NCBI RefSeq assembly: GCF_018122735.1
Contig: NZ_JAGRRD010000001.1
Coordinates: 2,896,971 to 2,954,547, forward strand
DNA length: 57,577 nt
Source: Azoarcus sp. L1K30
GTDB lineage: Bacteria > Pseudomonadota > Gammaproteobacteria > Burkholderiales > Rhodocyclaceae
Direction of reading: 5' to 3'
A model generated the notes under the pieces. It saw only the letters and a program-made list of their open reading frames with translations, was not told the origin of the DNA and did not search any database. A program made the translations under genes and the position numbers. Shown piece by piece: positions 1 through 7,898 of the stretch; within the stretch, counting starts at the first letter, position 1; every line of letters begins with the position of its first letter.

Positions 1-2
1 TG

Positions 3-710
3 GGGCTCTATGCAATCGACGTGCATTACTACATGACCTATTTCCTGGCAATTGCGGCAGGCATCGACATCGAGAACAGCCAGATCATCGCACTGGCTTC
101 ACAGTACATTGACAACAACGATGCAACGCAGCCCACGAACCTATCTGACGGCCACGTCAATCGACTGATCAAATACCACTTCGTCATGACCGATCCCACA
201 AATGCAGGGGAGCTCCTCAGAAACTTCAATAACAGTGATCTCGCTACCGGCAGCACTGCACCTCAAATCGAGTGCCTAAGAAATGCCAGCTTTCAGGCAT
301 ACACCGACCCGACTGCCCACCCAAGGGCATACCTACAGCTCTATGGCGAGTATCTGCACGCCTTGGCAGATACCTACGGCCACCGCAACAAATACAACGT
401 CCCCTACGCGGCAGGTAATTTGGGGCTTGGACACGGACTAGCCGGAGTTGAGCCGGACAAGACTTACAACGACCCGTTCGACTACGACGGATCCTCACTC
501 CCATACGGCTGGTACGTTCGCGAAGCTCGGACACTCGAAGCAGAAACAACCATGTACAACGAACTTGTCAAGCTCCCCGTGGCAGATGCAACTCATACAA
601 GGACATGGACCGAGATTGAAGCCACCTTGAGAACATTCAACGCATTCCGAGGATATGAAGATATCTCCGGGCCGATGAACTTAGATGAAAAGATCACTAT
701 TCTGGGCTGA
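3..710 (+). CDS. DUF6765-like protein, 5' end outside the window
   Basis: The frame is open from the window edge, so the true start lies upstream. GTG at 21 is only an internal valine within the conserved opening DVHYYMTYFLAIAAG. The opening, the SQYIDNND segment and the later YLHALADTYGHRNK stretch (a His/Asp-rich LH-x3-DTYGH pattern) resemble the DUF6765 family, which has no known reaction. The His/Asp pattern suggests metal binding, but this is inference. The visible part is about 236 codons and ends at TGA 708-710. The same frame then stays open for 44 more codons, so the protein may be prematurely ended. Base composition is lower in GC than the operon at 3.6-11 kb, in keeping with an accessory region. 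Confidence 0.6.
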   Translation, partial: GLYAIDVHYYMTYFLAIAAGIDIENSQIIALASQYIDNNDATQPTNLSDGHVNRLIKYHFVMTDPTNAGELLRNFNNSDLATGSTAPQIECLRNASFQAYTDPTAHPRAYLQLYGEYLHALADTYGHRNKYNVPYAAGNLGLGHGLAGVEPDKTYNDPFDYDGSSLPYGWYVREARTLEAETTMYNELVKLPVADATHTRTWTEIEATLRTFNAFRGYEDISGPMNLDEKITILG

Positions 711-845
711 GCACTCATCAATATGGGCATTGACATCGACTTGAAGTTCGGCGACTACGATGTAGACACCGCGGAAGACAACCGGAGAACATTTTTGACA
801 GAACTGGACCATAATAAATATCCTGGAGTCATTTTTAACCAATAG
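711..845 (+). other. In-frame continuation after the TGA of the DUF6765-like gene
   Basis: Directly after TGA 708-710 the same frame runs on for 44 codons to TAG at 843-845. The segment contains the acidic stretch MGIDIDLKFGDYDVD. A single TGG to TGA change would explain the interruption, giving ILG-W-ALINMGI. An internal ATG at 723 could instead open a separate 40-residue ORF, but no Shine-Dalgarno is seen. I read it as the cut-off C-terminus of the upstream gene. Confidence 0.4.
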
Positions 846-861
846 GCAATATGGAAAATAT

Positions 862-2085
862 ATGAATCGGCGCGAATTCTTAAGTCGCACGATGCCAATG
901 GGATTTGTATTGATAACACCGCTCAGTACAATGGCCAATCACAGCCCAGCCCCTTTACCTAGAGCAAACCCCAAGAATGACTGGGACAAACGTCATATCA
1001 TCAAGAATGCTGGGCACTACGTGCTTGAGGAAAGCGCTATTCAGCGTGCCCACTGGACGATTGAAGGCAACTATCCTCGCATATTGCAAGCGATGCTCAC
1101 GATCTGGAGTGGTAACGTCGATGTTGATCTTCGCGGCAATACAATCGGTGGCGAACTCAATACTGAAGGCATATTCATACGCTCAAAGACTCGCAATGAT
1201 GCAGCGATCTTTCCAACCACCACAGCTCCACAGAGCATAGACCTTCGCGGAGTAACCATTCGCAACGGCACTATTGATCTCAAGTCGGGAAAAGGAAACG
1301 GCATGGGCATTCGTGCCATGCGCGAATGGAACCCAAGAGCACAATCTGGCGACACCTTCGGCACTCAGCCAGTGACCAAAGGATCCGTACGAGAGCGCAA
1401 GATGATAGCGGGACCCCGTCGAGATGGACAGAATCCGCCGCTTGAGCCGAATGCCTTTCCAGGATACGAAGGGCATGGCGATTTCGACGACTACGTAACC
1501 GAGATCTACCGCAAACCCAAACCCGTCGTCGACTACGTCCGTTGCGACTATCTGTTCGAGAACCTAACCATCAAGACGAGCATGATTTCGATGGCCGTCG
1601 AGGGAAGCCATATAACTATTCGCAATTGCGACATCGACTGCGCGGGCCTGTCTGCGATTTTCGTTGCGGGCCCAAACGTCACCATCGAGAACTGCACAAT
1701 ACGCCTGCGAAAGCAATCCGCGCAGTCATTGATCCACGAACGCCCAACGATGGTCTTCTTCGACAAGTTGCCAGATGAGGTGCTTACCCCGCCCCGTGCA
1801 GCCATCATCCTTAGAGAAGGCACGAGCGCTGTGATTCGCAATAACCACATTCGCATTGACTACGCTGATCGAAACTTGGATGGATGCGAGACGGACACAG
1901 CGGTGCCTTCATTGCAACTCTGCCGGTGGAGAAGCCCGTCGAACTGCATTCTGATTCAGGATGGGGCGAAAGATGTGCTTATCGAGGGAAACACCTTTAT
2001 CAACGTTAAAGGCGATCCGGTCACATTATCCGAAGGCGCAGAAGCCGAAATCAAAAACAATAGAATCGAAGCACTTGATTTTTAG
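862..2085 (+). CDS. Tat-exported right-handed beta-helix (pectin-lyase-fold) protein
   Basis: This is a 407-residue protein. Its N-terminus NRREFLSRTMPMGF followed by a hydrophobic stretch is a twin-arginine signal, so export in folded form is predicted. From about residue 95 the sequence has recurring short strands of the type VDVDLRGNTIGG, IDLRGVTIRNGTI, ITIRNCDIDC, VTIENCTI, AVIRNNHIRI and VLIEGNTFINV, which is the periodic pattern of parallel beta-helix proteins such as the NosD and pectate lyase folds. No catalytic set of a known polysaccharide lyase was recognised, so substrate and role are unknown. It lies 16 bases after the DUF6765-like frame and may be co-transcribed with it. Confidence 0.7.
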   Translation: MNRREFLSRTMPMGFVLITPLSTMANHSPAPLPRANPKNDWDKRHIIKNAGHYVLEESAIQRAHWTIEGNYPRILQAMLTIWSGNVDVDLRGNTIGGELNTEGIFIRSKTRNDAAIFPTTTAPQSIDLRGVTIRNGTIDLKSGKGNGMGIRAMREWNPRAQSGDTFGTQPVTKGSVRERKMIAGPRRDGQNPPLEPNAFPGYEGHGDFDDYVTEIYRKPKPVVDYVRCDYLFENLTIKTSMISMAVEGSHITIRNCDIDCAGLSAIFVAGPNVTIENCTIRLRKQSAQSLIHERPTMVFFDKLPDEVLTPPRAAIILREGTSAVIRNNHIRIDYADRNLDGCETDTAVPSLQLCRWRSPSNCILIQDGAKDVLIEGNTFINVKGDPVTLSEGAEAEIKNNRIEALDF

Positions 2086-2175
2086 AGATTGACATCATTT
2101 ACATAAGTCAATACAGATATGAACTGCGGAAGAACATCCGACAACCGCAAACACCCGCACGAGGCGCTGCAGGTT

Positions 2176-2280
2176 ATGCATCAACAAGCGGTCAAGGCGA
2201 TTCGTGAGGCCAGGATTAATCGGCGTTGCTGCGGCGTATGGCATCAACGTGAGCAGTGTGTTTCGCTGGCTGGCGGACAT
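2176..2280 (+). mobile_element. Remnant of an IS630-type transposase N-terminus (frameshifted)
   Basis: From ATG 2176 the translation MHQQAVKAIREARIN matches the start of IS630-type transposases. Around 2205-2220 the similarity moves to the next frame and continues as VAAAYGINVSSVFRWLAD, the helix-turn-helix of the same family. One lost base near GAGGCC would explain the shift. Nothing like the DDE domain follows and no terminal inverted repeats were found, so only about 100 bases remain. The rest of the gap 2086-2430 shows nothing else recognisable. Confidence 0.55.
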
Positions 2281-2430
2281 GCCCCGCGTCCCTGCGGGTA
2301 TCGGCACAGGTCGGGCTGGCCTTCAGACACTCGGTTTCCGACGGAGGCCCACAGAAGGACGAAGCAGCCTTGAGCACAAACCACGTTTTTCGTCAGGACG
2401 TTTCAGCCAGGAGTTGATCGGGAGCAGAGG

Positions 2431-3210
2431 ATGAAATGGATCCGGCGTGTGGTACTGCTCGTCATGGGCGTGGTGTTGATCGCAGTTTTTCTGGCGGCAA
2501 TGCCCGGCATTCCTCGCAAGGATGTGCTGGAGTGCGGGCTTCCCGACGGCAGCAAATTCGTCCTCACTGCCGGGTACGACTGGTATCCGCTTGCCAGGGT
2601 TCTTCCCGAGGCTGCAGAACGGTTGAATCAGGGGCCATGGAGCGTTGAATACCAGGAGGAGCGGGAACCGTTCAAAGCCTTCAAGTCAGAGGCGCCCGCA
2701 TCCGTATCCTTCTTGAACACAACGGATATCGAACTGCGTGAAGTCTGCGCCAAGGTCGGGAAGCTCCACGGCATACCGCTGGTAGCATTCAGCTACCTGA
2801 ATCGGGATGATAATTGGCTACCGCTTGAAGGCTTTCCGTGGGAAAAACTGACCATCGGTCCGTGGGATAAACTCGCTCCCAGTACTAGGGGGGCCATGCA
2901 GGCGGCAGATTTCAAGAGTTCAACATATCTCTTTTCGCTCGTCGTTCCGAGCAAAGACAGATATATCTACGAACAGCCTTTGCTTCGCGACGCCACTGAC
3001 AGGCGGTTCGGGACTTTCGAAGGCGTCTATCAGTCCATCTCCACTGACGGTGGAAAGACCTGGTCCAAGCCGGTCATTACGACCAAGGCCATCATCTTCG
3101 AGATGGGTAAGTCATGGCTCGACCAGTGCTTCGTTGCCCGCCCGATCAGGATCAATGGCAGACAGATCAAACCGGATTTCCCCGCACCTTGCCCGGACAG
3201 AAGTAAGTAG
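2431..3210 (+). CDS. Membrane-anchored or exported protein of unknown function
   Basis: This is a 259-residue protein with one N-terminal hydrophobic helix (residues about 6-24) preceded by K/R residues, so it is either anchored or secreted, with the rest in the periplasm. Near residues 205-215 the segment STDGGKTWSKP resembles a single Asp-box (BNR) motif, SxDxGxTW, as in beta-propeller proteins, but one copy does not define a propeller. The start ATG has GGGAG about 7 bases upstream. The gene lies alone between an IS remnant and the TRAP operon and is not clearly part of either. I do not recognise the family. Confidence 0.6.
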   Translation: MKWIRRVVLLVMGVVLIAVFLAAMPGIPRKDVLECGLPDGSKFVLTAGYDWYPLARVLPEAAERLNQGPWSVEYQEEREPFKAFKSEAPASVSFLNTTDIELREVCAKVGKLHGIPLVAFSYLNRDDNWLPLEGFPWEKLTIGPWDKLAPSTRGAMQAADFKSSTYLFSLVVPSKDRYIYEQPLLRDATDRRFGTFEGVYQSISTDGGKTWSKPVITTKAIIFEMGKSWLDQCFVARPIRINGRQIKPDFPAPCPDRSK

Positions 3211-3519
3211 ATTGCTTCGAAGGGAGGTGGCTTCCGTATTGCTTGCCGTGCGCACGAGCTCGATCGACTGCCCTCAATTGCATTAAGCGCTGACGGCGCA
3301 AAGCGCGTGTCTGTCGCACACGCAGCGGCGAGCGGGATAGCCTGCCCCCAAGGCCTCAAATACGAGCCGCGCAATTCCTGCCGCATCCGACCATGTGCTG
3401 TTTCAGTGCATCCGGGCACCGCACGCCCCCAGATAGTAAACTTTTCCATACTCATCAATATCTTGCGATGCACAATGCCGGTGCCCTAGCCGGCATCCTC
3501 GCACCACTTTGGAAACATA
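3211..3519 (+). other. Intergenic stretch with a weak hairpin, no gene seen
   Basis: No supported gene was found between 3211 and the promoter at 3520. A small inverted repeat at 3305-3323 (GCGTGT, 7-base loop, ACACGC) could be a weak transcript end for the gene at 2431-3210 but lacks a T-run. Short frames here have no ribosome-binding sites or family features. Confidence 0.4.
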
Positions 3520-3558
3520 AATTTCAAGATTGAAATTCTGAAACTTATGTTTTAGAGT
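3520..3558 (+). promoter_or_regulatory. Predicted promoter and overlapping operator of the TRAP/diaminopropionate operon
   Basis: A perfect inverted repeat AATTTCAA-GA-TTGAAATT occupies 3520-3537. The right arm contains TTGAAA (3530-3535), a fair sigma-70 -35, followed after 17 bases by TAGAGT (3553-3558) as a possible -10. The operator thus sits on the -35, as expected for a repressor. The only regulator gene in the operon is the RpiR-type protein at 10203-11063, so it is the likely ligand; this pairing is inference. dctQ starts 60 bases beyond the -10. Confidence 0.55.
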
Positions 3559-3618
3559 GAATTCAACGCGTCGGAACGCCGACCACAAACCACTTGCCGG
3601 ATTACCCAGGAGTCATGC

Positions 3619-4140
3619 ATGAGCCTGACCGCGTTGGCACAATGCATCGAGAAAATTGGCCGCCAGGTCAACCGCGGGGTCGAGTGGCTGTGCGCCGGCC
3701 TGATCACGGCGATGGTACTCGTCGTGTGGCTGGGGGTGGGCGGACGCTATCTGACCCAGGACGGCATCAGCTGGACCGAAGAGCTATCGCGCTACCTGAT
3801 GATCTGGGCGGCGCTGCTCGCGGTGTCCTGCGGCGCATGGTGGCGCGAACATGTCGGGCTCGACCTCATTCCCGCCCACCTGCCCGAGACCGCACGCCGG
3901 TTTCTGAAGCTGGGCACGGATGCCCTGACGGTGGGCTTCTTCGTGTTCATGTGCATCTACGGCATCGACATGACGATCGAGGGCCGTACCCAATTCTCGA
4001 CGCTGTTCGGTCTGTCGATGGAGGTGCCGTTTGCCGCGGTGCCGGTGTCCTCTGCACTGGCCGCCTTCCAGTTCGGGGTGCGACTGCTCGCCGACTTCAC
4101 CAACCTGCCGCGCGCCGAAACGGCCGCCGTTCCTTACTGA
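3619..4140 (+). CDS. dctQ: TRAP transporter small membrane subunit (DctQ family)
   Basis: This is a 173-residue integral membrane protein with four predicted helices (about residues 22-42, 56-74, 98-118 and 138-160). It carries the DctQ-type segment TEELSRYLMIW (residues about 54-64) at the second helix. In TRAP systems this subunit pairs with the large permease and a periplasmic binding protein to import organic acids using an ion gradient. CAGGAG lies just upstream of the ATG. It is the first gene of the operon and is followed after 10 bases by dctM and then dctP, so a complete three-part importer is encoded. Confidence 0.9.
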   Translation: MSLTALAQCIEKIGRQVNRGVEWLCAGLITAMVLVVWLGVGGRYLTQDGISWTEELSRYLMIWAALLAVSCGAWWREHVGLDLIPAHLPETARRFLKLGTDALTVGFFVFMCIYGIDMTIEGRTQFSTLFGLSMEVPFAAVPVSSALAAFQFGVRLLADFTNLPRAETAAVPY

Positions 4141-4150
4141 GCCGCCCATC

Positions 4151-5440
4151 ATGTGGATTGTTGCCGTCTCCTTTTTCGGGCTGATGCTGCTGGGCATGCC
4201 GATTGGCGTCGTCATCGGCATTGCTGGCGCCATCGGACTGGTACAGCTGGGCGACGTGTCTTTCCTCGCCATGGCGCCGAAGCGCTATTTCGAAGGTCTG
4301 GACATGTTCACCTTCATGGCCATGCCCTTCTTCATTCTTGCCGGCGAGCTGATGAACGCCTCCGGCATCACCCAGCGCCTGGTCGCCTTTGCACTGTCGC
4401 TGGTGGGCTACCTGCGCGGCGGCCTGGCGCATGCCAACATGGTGGCCTCGGTGCTGTTCGCCGGCATGACGGGCGCCGCGGTGTCCGACGCCGCGGCGAT
4501 GGGCAACACCCTTGTCCCGGCGATGGTGAAACAGGGCTACAGCAAGCCTTTTGCGTGTGCAGTCACCGCGGCGGGTTCGATCATCGGCCCCACCATACCG
4601 CCCTCCAACCTGATGGTGATCTACGGCTCCATCATGGGGGTGTCGATCGCCGGCCTGTTCGCCGCCGGCATCGTGCCCGGGTTGCTGATCTGCGCCATCT
4701 GCATGGCCGTCATCGCCGCACTGGGCAAGAAGCTCGGCCTGCCCAAGGGCGAGGGCCGCCCCAGCCTGATCTCCATCCTGGTCAGCTTCAAGGACAGCCT
4801 GATCGGCCTGACCATGCCGGCGATCATCCTCGGCGGCATTCTCGGCGGCGTCGTCACCCCCACCGAAGCCGCCTCGATCGCGGTGGCCTACGCGATGTTC
4901 GTCGGCTTCGTCGTCTATCGCACGCTGACGCTGCGCCAGGTCGGCGTGATGCTGATCCGCACCGCCCGCATCACCGGCAGCGTATTCCTGATCATCGCCG
5001 CGGCGTCCATCCTGTCGTGGTGGCTGACCTTTCACCAGATTCCGCAGATGATCGCGCATGCCATGCTGTCGGTGGCCTCGAGCAAGGAAGGTGTGCTCGG
5101 TCTGATCCTCGCGCTGCTGCTCTTCGTCGGCATGTTTCTCGACATCACCGCCGCGCTGATCATCCTCGCGCCGGTACTCGGCCCGCTCACCGCGGCCGTC
5201 GGCATCGAGCCGGTGCACGCCGGCATCATGATCATCCTCGCCCTCAATATCTCGCTGATGACGCCGCCGGTGGGCGCCTGCCTGTTCGTGCTGTGCTCGG
5301 TCACCGGCGAGAAGATGGAGCGCATCGCCCGCGCCCTGGTGCCTTTCCTCATCGCCGAAGTCGCGATCCTGTTCCTGATCACCTACTGGTCAGATCTCAC
5401 CCTGTTTGTTCCCCGCCTGTTCGGTTACGTCCAACCTTAA
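4151..5440 (+). CDS. dctM: TRAP transporter large permease (DctM family)
   Basis: This is a 429-residue polytopic membrane protein with about 11-12 hydrophobic helices. Conserved DctM features are visible, including MPFFILAGELMN and the segments FAGMTGAAVSDAAAMG and SIIGPTIPPSNLM. It forms the transport channel of the TRAP importer. I chose ATG 4151, ten bases after the dctQ stop, because it gives the normal MWIVAVSFFGLMLLGMP start; the frame is open further upstream but overlaps dctQ. The permease alone does not identify the substrate; the downstream carbamoylases suggest a ureido acid. Confidence 0.92.
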   Translation: MWIVAVSFFGLMLLGMPIGVVIGIAGAIGLVQLGDVSFLAMAPKRYFEGLDMFTFMAMPFFILAGELMNASGITQRLVAFALSLVGYLRGGLAHANMVASVLFAGMTGAAVSDAAAMGNTLVPAMVKQGYSKPFACAVTAAGSIIGPTIPPSNLMVIYGSIMGVSIAGLFAAGIVPGLLICAICMAVIAALGKKLGLPKGEGRPSLISILVSFKDSLIGLTMPAIILGGILGGVVTPTEAASIAVAYAMFVGFVVYRTLTLRQVGVMLIRTARITGSVFLIIAAASILSWWLTFHQIPQMIAHAMLSVASSKEGVLGLILALLLFVGMFLDITAALIILAPVLGPLTAAVGIEPVHAGIMIILALNISLMTPPVGACLFVLCSVTGEKMERIARALVPFLIAEVAILFLITYWSDLTLFVPRLFGYVQP

Positions 5441-5452
5441 GGAGTCCCACCC

Positions 5453-6478
5453 ATGAAGCTCAAGACCCTGCTCACCGCCGTCGCCACCACCATGGTGTTT
5501 GCCGTTGCCCCCGCGCACGCCGAGAAGATCCTCAAGCTGCACCACCTCAACGTGGACGATCCGTTCGAGAGCACCACCGGCGCACTGGTCACCGTGTTCA
5601 AGAACCTCGTCGAGGCCGGCACCGGCGGCTCGGTGAAGGTGCAGACCTTCCCCAGCGGCCAGCTCGGCAAGGACAACGAGGTGCTGTCGCAGGTCAAGGC
5701 CGGCGTGGTGCAGTCCGGCGTGTTCTCGGTGGGCGGTTTTGCCAGCACCTACCCGATGATCGGCGTGCTCGACATGCCCTTCGTGTTCCCCGACATCTCC
5801 ACCACCTACGCGGTGTTCGACGGCCCCTTCGGCAAGAAGCTGGGCGATGACATCGAGAAGAAGACCGGCATGGAAGTGCTCGGTTTCGGCGACTCCGGCG
5901 GCTTCTTCGCCATCACCAACTCGAAGCGCGCAATCAAGACCCCGGAAGACATGAAGGGCCTGAAGATCCGCACCCAGACGCTGGAATCGCACAAGCGCGT
6001 GATCAGCAGCCTTGGCGGCCAGCCTGCCGCCATCGCCTGGGCCGAGGTCTACACCGCACTACAGACCGGCGTCGCCGACGGCCAGATGAACCCCATCCCG
6101 ATCGTCGCGATGGCCAAGTTCAACGAAGTGCAGAAGCACATCACCCTCACCGATCACCTGTTCGCGCCCTATGTGTGGGTGATCAACCGCAAGTTCTTCG
6201 ACAGCCTGACGCCCGAAGAGCAGACCGTGGTGAAGAACGCCGCCAAGAGCGCGATCGTCGCCAACCGCGGCATCAGCCGCATCATCGAGGCCTCGTCCAG
6301 GGGCCTGCCCGAACTGGCCAAGACCATGACCGTCACTACGCTGACCGCCAAGGAGAAGGCCGCCTTCCGCGACGCTGCCCAGCCCGCGGTGAAGGCCTAC
6401 ATTGTCGACACCTTCGGCAAGGAAGGCGAAGACATGCTGGCGTCCCTGCAACAGGCGGTCGAGGCCGCCTCGAAGTGA
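5453..6478 (+). CDS. dctP: TRAP transporter periplasmic substrate-binding protein (DctP family)
   Basis: This is a 341-residue protein with a clear Sec signal peptide, MKLKTLLTAVATTMVFAVA, with cleavage after AHA (about residue 23). The mature part has the DctP fold landmarks: KGLKIRTQ, in which Arg173 is the usual carboxylate-binding arginine, then the AEVYTALQTGVADGQ segment. The arginine implies a substrate with a free carboxylate, which fits a carbamoyl amino acid. AAGGAGTC lies 7 bases before the ATG. It follows dctM by 12 bases and precedes the ammonia-lyase by 8 bases, so all are probably in one transcript. Confidence 0.92.
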   Translation: MKLKTLLTAVATTMVFAVAPAHAEKILKLHHLNVDDPFESTTGALVTVFKNLVEAGTGGSVKVQTFPSGQLGKDNEVLSQVKAGVVQSGVFSVGGFASTYPMIGVLDMPFVFPDISTTYAVFDGPFGKKLGDDIEKKTGMEVLGFGDSGGFFAITNSKRAIKTPEDMKGLKIRTQTLESHKRVISSLGGQPAAIAWAEVYTALQTGVADGQMNPIPIVAMAKFNEVQKHITLTDHLFAPYVWVINRKFFDSLTPEEQTVVKNAAKSAIVANRGISRIIEASSRGLPELAKTMTVTTLTAKEKAAFRDAAQPAVKAYIVDTFGKEGEDMLASLQQAVEAASK

Positions 6479-6486
6479 GTAATGCC

Positions 6487-7734
6487 ATGACCACGCTCGA
6501 CCTCCCCGGTCAGCTGGCCGTCCTGCCGCTGGCGCACTGCGCCGGCGGCGCCGGGCGTGCCACCGGCCCCTATCCCGACCGGCTCAAGCCCATCCTCAGC
6601 CTGGCGGCGCATGCCGAGGCGATGACCGAGATCGGCGAGTGGCCCGGCTACGCCCCCACGCCGCTGGTAGGCCTGCCCGGCCTCGCCCGAGCCGCCGGTC
6701 TGGGCGCCATCCATTACAAGCATGAAGCCGGCCGCTTTGGCCTGGGCAGTTTCAAGGCACTCGGTGGCGCCTACGCGGTGCTGCGCCTGCTGAAAAATGA
6801 GATCCTGCGCCGCACCGGACAGCACGCCAGCAGCCGCGAGCTCATCGCCGGCAAGTTCGCCGACATCGTTTCCGGCATCACCGTCACCTGCGCCACCGAC
6901 GGCAATCACGGCCGCTCGGTGGCCTGGGGCGCGCAGACCTTCGGCTGCCAGTGCGTCATCTACATCCACGCCACCGTGTCCGAAGGTCGCCGCGAGGCGA
7001 TCGCACGCTATGGCGCCGAGGTGATCCGCACTGCCGGCAACTACGACGACGCCGTGCGCACCGCCGACGCCGATGCCAAGACCCACGGCCGCTTCATCGT
7101 GTCCGACACCTCCTACCCCGGCTACACCGATGTGCCGCGCGACGTCATGCAAGGCTATTCGGTCATGGTCGAAGAGGCGCTGCAACAGTGGCCCGAAGCC
7201 GCCCCCCCGACACACGTCTTCATCCAGGGCGGCGTCGGCGGTCTGGCCGCGGCGGTCTGCGCACAGATGTGGGAACGACTCGGCGACGCCCGGGGACGTT
7301 TCATCGTCGTCGAGCCGGACAAGGCCGCCTGCCTCTACGCCTCGGCGCTGGCCGGCGCGCCCACCGCCGTGCATGGCGATCTCGACACCCTGATGGCGGG
7401 ACTGGCCTGCGGCGAGGTGTCCCTGATCGCATGGGAAGTGCTCGCCGCCGGCACCCACGATTTCCTCACCATTCCGGATGCGGCGGCGGTCGACACCATG
7501 CGCCTGCTCGCCGACACGCCCTTCGGCGACACGCCGATTGCCGCGGGTGAGTCCGCCGTCGCCGGTCTGGCCGGTCTGCTGATGGCCTGCAGCCGCCCGC
7601 GCCTGGCGGCCGACCTCGGCCTGGGCCCGGACAGCCGCGTGCTGCTGTTCGGCAGCGAAGGCGCTACCGACCCCGAGTTGTACGCCCGACTCGTGGGCCG
7701 CAGCGCAGAGGCGGTCGAAGGAGGCGCGCAATGA
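6487..7734 (+). CDS. dpaL: 2,3-diaminopropionate ammonia-lyase (PLP enzyme, YgeX/DpaL-like)
   Basis: This 415-residue fold-type II PLP enzyme is predicted to convert 2,3-diaminopropionate to pyruvate and two ammonia. The Schiff-base lysine is Lys90 in RFGLGSFKALGGAYA, the form typical of diaminopropionate ammonia-lyases rather than threonine dehydratases. The phosphate-binding glycine loop GGVGGLA is at about 248-254, and the TCATDGNHGRSVAWGA segment is also typical. I chose ATG 6487, 8 bases after dctP; the frame is open upstream inside dctP. The stop overlaps ATG 7731 of a short frame (ATGA). In E. coli the homologue ygeX sits with ygeW and ygeY. The neighbouring carbamoylases here suggest that diaminopropionate is made from a ureido precursor. 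Confidence 0.88.
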   Translation: MTTLDLPGQLAVLPLAHCAGGAGRATGPYPDRLKPILSLAAHAEAMTEIGEWPGYAPTPLVGLPGLARAAGLGAIHYKHEAGRFGLGSFKALGGAYAVLRLLKNEILRRTGQHASSRELIAGKFADIVSGITVTCATDGNHGRSVAWGAQTFGCQCVIYIHATVSEGRREAIARYGAEVIRTAGNYDDAVRTADADAKTHGRFIVSDTSYPGYTDVPRDVMQGYSVMVEEALQQWPEAAPPTHVFIQGGVGGLAAAVCAQMWERLGDARGRFIVVEPDKAACLYASALAGAPTAVHGDLDTLMAGLACGEVSLIAWEVLAAGTHDFLTIPDAAAVDTMRLLADTPFGDTPIAAGESAVAGLAGLLMACSRPRLAADLGLGPDSRVLLFGSEGATDPELYARLVGRSAEAVEGGAQ

Positions 7735-7898
7735 GCAACGCCATACTCGCCGCAACCCTGACTTCGCCTTCCTTGAAGGGAGAGAAGAAATCCGTCGGAC
7801 TGCCACGGACAGCCCCCTCCCCTTCAAGGGGAGGGTTGGGGTGGGGATGGGTTTCCCCCGCAGCCCCTGCGCAACTCACCCACAGGTACACCCCATGA
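7731..7898 (+). CDS. Possible 55-residue coupled ORF spanning an inserted repeat
   Basis: An ATG at 7731 overlaps the dpaL stop (ATGA), and the frame ends with TGA 7896-7898, overlapping the ATG of the next gene at 7895 (again ATGA). The frame therefore links dpaL to the carbamoylase by two stop-start overlaps. The product (MSNAILAATLTSP...) resembles nothing known, and its second half is translated from a REP-like hairpin. It may be only a translational bridge left after a repeat entered the intergenic gap rather than a functional protein. Confidence 0.3.
   Translation: MSNAILAATLTSPSLKGEKKSVGLPRTAPSPSRGGLGWGWVSPAAPAQLTHRYTP
7815..7835. repeat. REP-like palindromic intergenic repeat
   Basis: Arms CCCTCCCCTT (7815-7824) and AAGGGGAGGG (7826-7835) form a perfect 10-bp stem around one base, followed by the G/T-rich tail GGTTGGGGTGGGGATGG (7834-7850). 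A related imperfect hairpin, CCTTCCTTGAAGGGAG, lies at about 7767-7782. This type of C-rich hairpin with a TTGGGGTGGGG tail is common as a dispersed element between genes in high-GC Proteobacteria. Only this one copy was noticed in the window. Confidence 0.55.

Noticed and set aside
4097-5218. Long open frame on the minus strand opposite dctM
   Set aside because: It is rich in His, Asp, Arg and Gln with no motif and lies fully opposite a clear DctM permease; it is a GC-driven shadow, as are similar long minus frames at 6397-7827, 7664-9073 and 8410-10149.
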